From a bacterium (GTDB lineage Bacteria > Bdellovibrionota_C > UBA2361 > SZUA-149): a DNA stretch of 6,197 nt. Under the pieces are notes generated by a model, which was given only the letters and a program-made list of their open reading frames with translations, was not told the DNA's origin and made no database searches. The translations under genes and the position numbers were made by a program. The first letter of the stretch is position 1, and each line of letters opens with the position of its first letter. Where the stretch lies: the NCBI GenBank assembly GCA_003230795.1, contig QIGM01000262.1, forward strand, positions 1-6,197, given 5' to 3'. Shown here piece after piece: positions 5,339 through 6,197 of the stretch.

Positions 5339-6064
5339 TTATTTCGAGTCGTCGTCGGTGCGATCTTCTTCTATTCGCGTTTTGGAATCGAATAGTGGTG
5401 AGAGCTGTGGCCGATATTTTTCCTCGAGATCGGAGATAAGCATATCCATCTCCGATCCGCCGATGACTTCCGGAAAGCGATATCGAAGGGCAGCTAATCG
5501 ATAATCAATTTGAGCAATTTGAAGATCGAGAAGCAGCATTTCCCAGCGTCGAGCTTCGGCACGAGCGTTTCTATCTTGGTCGACAATTCTCTCAAGTCGA
5601 GCTCGCCTAAGCGCTGCTTTGGCTCGTGCTTTCTGTAGAGCGAAATCCTTTTCATAGAGATCACTTTCGGGACCTAAGGATCTTCCTGCTATCGTATACT
5701 CAAGATTAGTTTGGTAAAACGAGGCATGTTTTCTCTGCTCGAGTAAATCGAGTGTTTGTAAAGCGATGAGGTAACGTGCACGTACAAGAATGGCGAGGCT
5801 CGGGAGCTCGTTGTATTGAGCGATTTGGGTCTGGACATCAGCTACACGCTTCTTTGCGACCGCAATGTCAGAATCTAGAGGCTCGAATTGCTCGTGAGAG
5901 CTATCGCAGGAAAGAATGAATATAAAAAGAAAGAGAAAGGGAACGCGCAAAATTGCACGAGAGCGAATCTCTCGTAGAGAAGACATGCCGGAGGGAGACA
6001 TGCCGGAGGGAGACATGCCGGAGGGAGACATGCCGGAGACTCGTTGAATAAAGAAATCAAACAT
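5339..6064 (-). CDS. putative lipoprotein, helical, function unknown
   Basis: The product has 241 residues from ATG 6064. A hydrophobic core (V-P-F-L-F-L-F-I-F-I-L-S) precedes Cys53, with I-L-S-C as a passable lipobox and Asp at +2, which in enterobacteria favours inner-membrane retention. The mature part is rich in Ala, Arg, Leu, Glu and Gln and looks almost wholly alpha-helical, probably coiled coil (about 64-120 and 135-200), with an acidic end. I do not recognise a family. The start is uncertain. ATG 6064 overlaps the preceding minus-strand stop (ATGTTTGA), which favours coupling. The ATG at 5986, inside the 15-base repeat, would give 215 residues and a textbook 26-residue lipoprotein signal peptide (S-S-L-R-E-I-R-S-R then the core). 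No start has a clear ribosome site. The gene converges on the VWA gene with 17 bases between the stops. Confidence 0.75.
   Translation of the reverse strand: MFDFFIQRVSGMSPSGMSPSGMSPSGMSSLREIRSRAILRVPFLFLFIFILSCDSSHEQFEPLDSDIAVAKKRVADVQTQIAQYNELPSLAILVRARYLIALQTLDLLEQRKHASFYQTNLEYTIAGRSLGPESDLYEKDFALQKARAKAALRRARLERIVDQDRNARAEARRWEMLLLDLQIAQIDYRLAALRYRFPEVIGGSEMDMLISDLEEKYRPQLSPLFDSKTRIEEDRTDDDSK
5981..6040. repeat. 15-nt tandem repeat, four copies
   Basis: The plus-strand unit AGACATGCCGGAGGG is perfect at 5981-5995, 5996-6010 and 6011-6025. The fourth copy (6026-6040) differs in its last two bases. On the minus strand each unit encodes P-S-G-M-S, so every copy carries an in-frame ATG just before the lipoprotein signal sequence. 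Copy-number change would alter the N-terminus by five residues and keep the frame. Confidence 0.95.
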
Positions 6065-6197
6065 CAATAGTTGAAAATCTCATGGTCTCGGTGCTGAACG
6101 AAGTATTGTGGACTAGCCAATCGAAAATAACCGCTCCCATGAGAAACATAAAGAGAAAAAAGGCGAAAATCATCCACTGGTCATAGAGCCAAATAAA
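6057..6197 (-). CDS. membrane protein, C-terminal fragment (5' end outside window)
   Basis: On the minus strand a frame is open from the window edge to TGA at 6059-6057, giving 46 residues. It contains one strongly hydrophobic stretch (W-M-I-F-A-F-F-L-F-M-F-L-M-G-A-V-I-F) bounded by Y-D-Q and D-W-L-V, then a polar tail ending T-I-D-V. This looks like a C-terminal membrane anchor. The stop overlaps the ATG of the downstream lipoprotein gene by eight bases, which suggests a shared operon and supports this being a real gene. I do not recognise the family. Confidence 0.6.
   Translation of the reverse strand, partial: FIWLYDQWMIFAFFLFMFLMGAVIFDWLVHNTSFSTETMRFSTIDV

Noticed and set aside
5985..6047. 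Plus-strand short ORF through the repeats (M-P-E-G-D units), each with a GGAGGG before ATG
   Set aside because: About 20 codons, antisense to the lipoprotein gene, and its apparent ribosome sites are a by-product of the repeat; spacing is only four bases.
1..6197. CRISPR array, tRNA or rRNA genes, insertion sequence or phage attachment site
   Set aside because: No regularly spaced repeats with spacers, no tRNA-like cloverleaf recognised, no transposase or integrase frame and no flanking terminal repeats were seen.

Overview
The window comes from a bacterial chromosome, most likely a Gram-negative (diderm). The evidence is a Tad-pilus-type pseudopilin operon and a lipoprotein with a lipobox. 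Base composition looks mid-range by eye, and nothing here fixes the genus. Large cysteine-rich or VWA/EF-hand surface proteins would suit a deltaproteobacterium-like lineage, but that is a guess.

Layout from left to right. Bases 1-276 (+) hold the C-terminal end of a membrane protein resembling the TauE/SafE exporter family, cut by the window edge. Bases 336-926 (-) encode a complete FMN-dependent nitroreductase family protein, convergent with the first gene. Bases about 945-1353 are a divergent, gene-free region carrying a 12-bp palindrome, several inverted repeats and one orphan terminator-like hairpin. Bases 1354-5321 (+) hold a tight three-gene unit with junctions of 16 nt and 1 nt. It encodes a TadE-like pseudopilin, a TadF/TadE-like pseudopilin with a 225-residue tail containing 34 cysteines, and a 721-residue TadG-like protein whose VWA domain is interrupted by EF-hand-type calcium loops. 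Bases 5339-6064 (-), converging on the triad with a 17-nt gap, encode a helical putative lipoprotein whose N-terminus contains a 15-nt tandem repeat. It overlaps by 8 nt the stop of another minus-strand gene, whose membrane-spanning C-terminus fills 6057-6197.

The centre of interest is the triad. All three proteins begin with a short basic cytoplasmic segment and one pilin-like hydrophobic helix. The first two have the Gly / Glu+5 signature of type IVb prepilins and the third lacks Glu+5, which is the usual TadE/TadF/TadG pattern. No major pilin, secretin, ATPase, platform protein or prepilin peptidase gene is present in the window, and opposite-strand genes flank the triad. It therefore looks like a stand-alone minor-pilin cassette. 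I infer that the cysteine-rich TadF-like and VWA/EF-hand TadG-like proteins form an extracytoplasmic, disulfide-rich, calcium-dependent structure such as a pilus-tip adhesin. This is an inference from architecture only.
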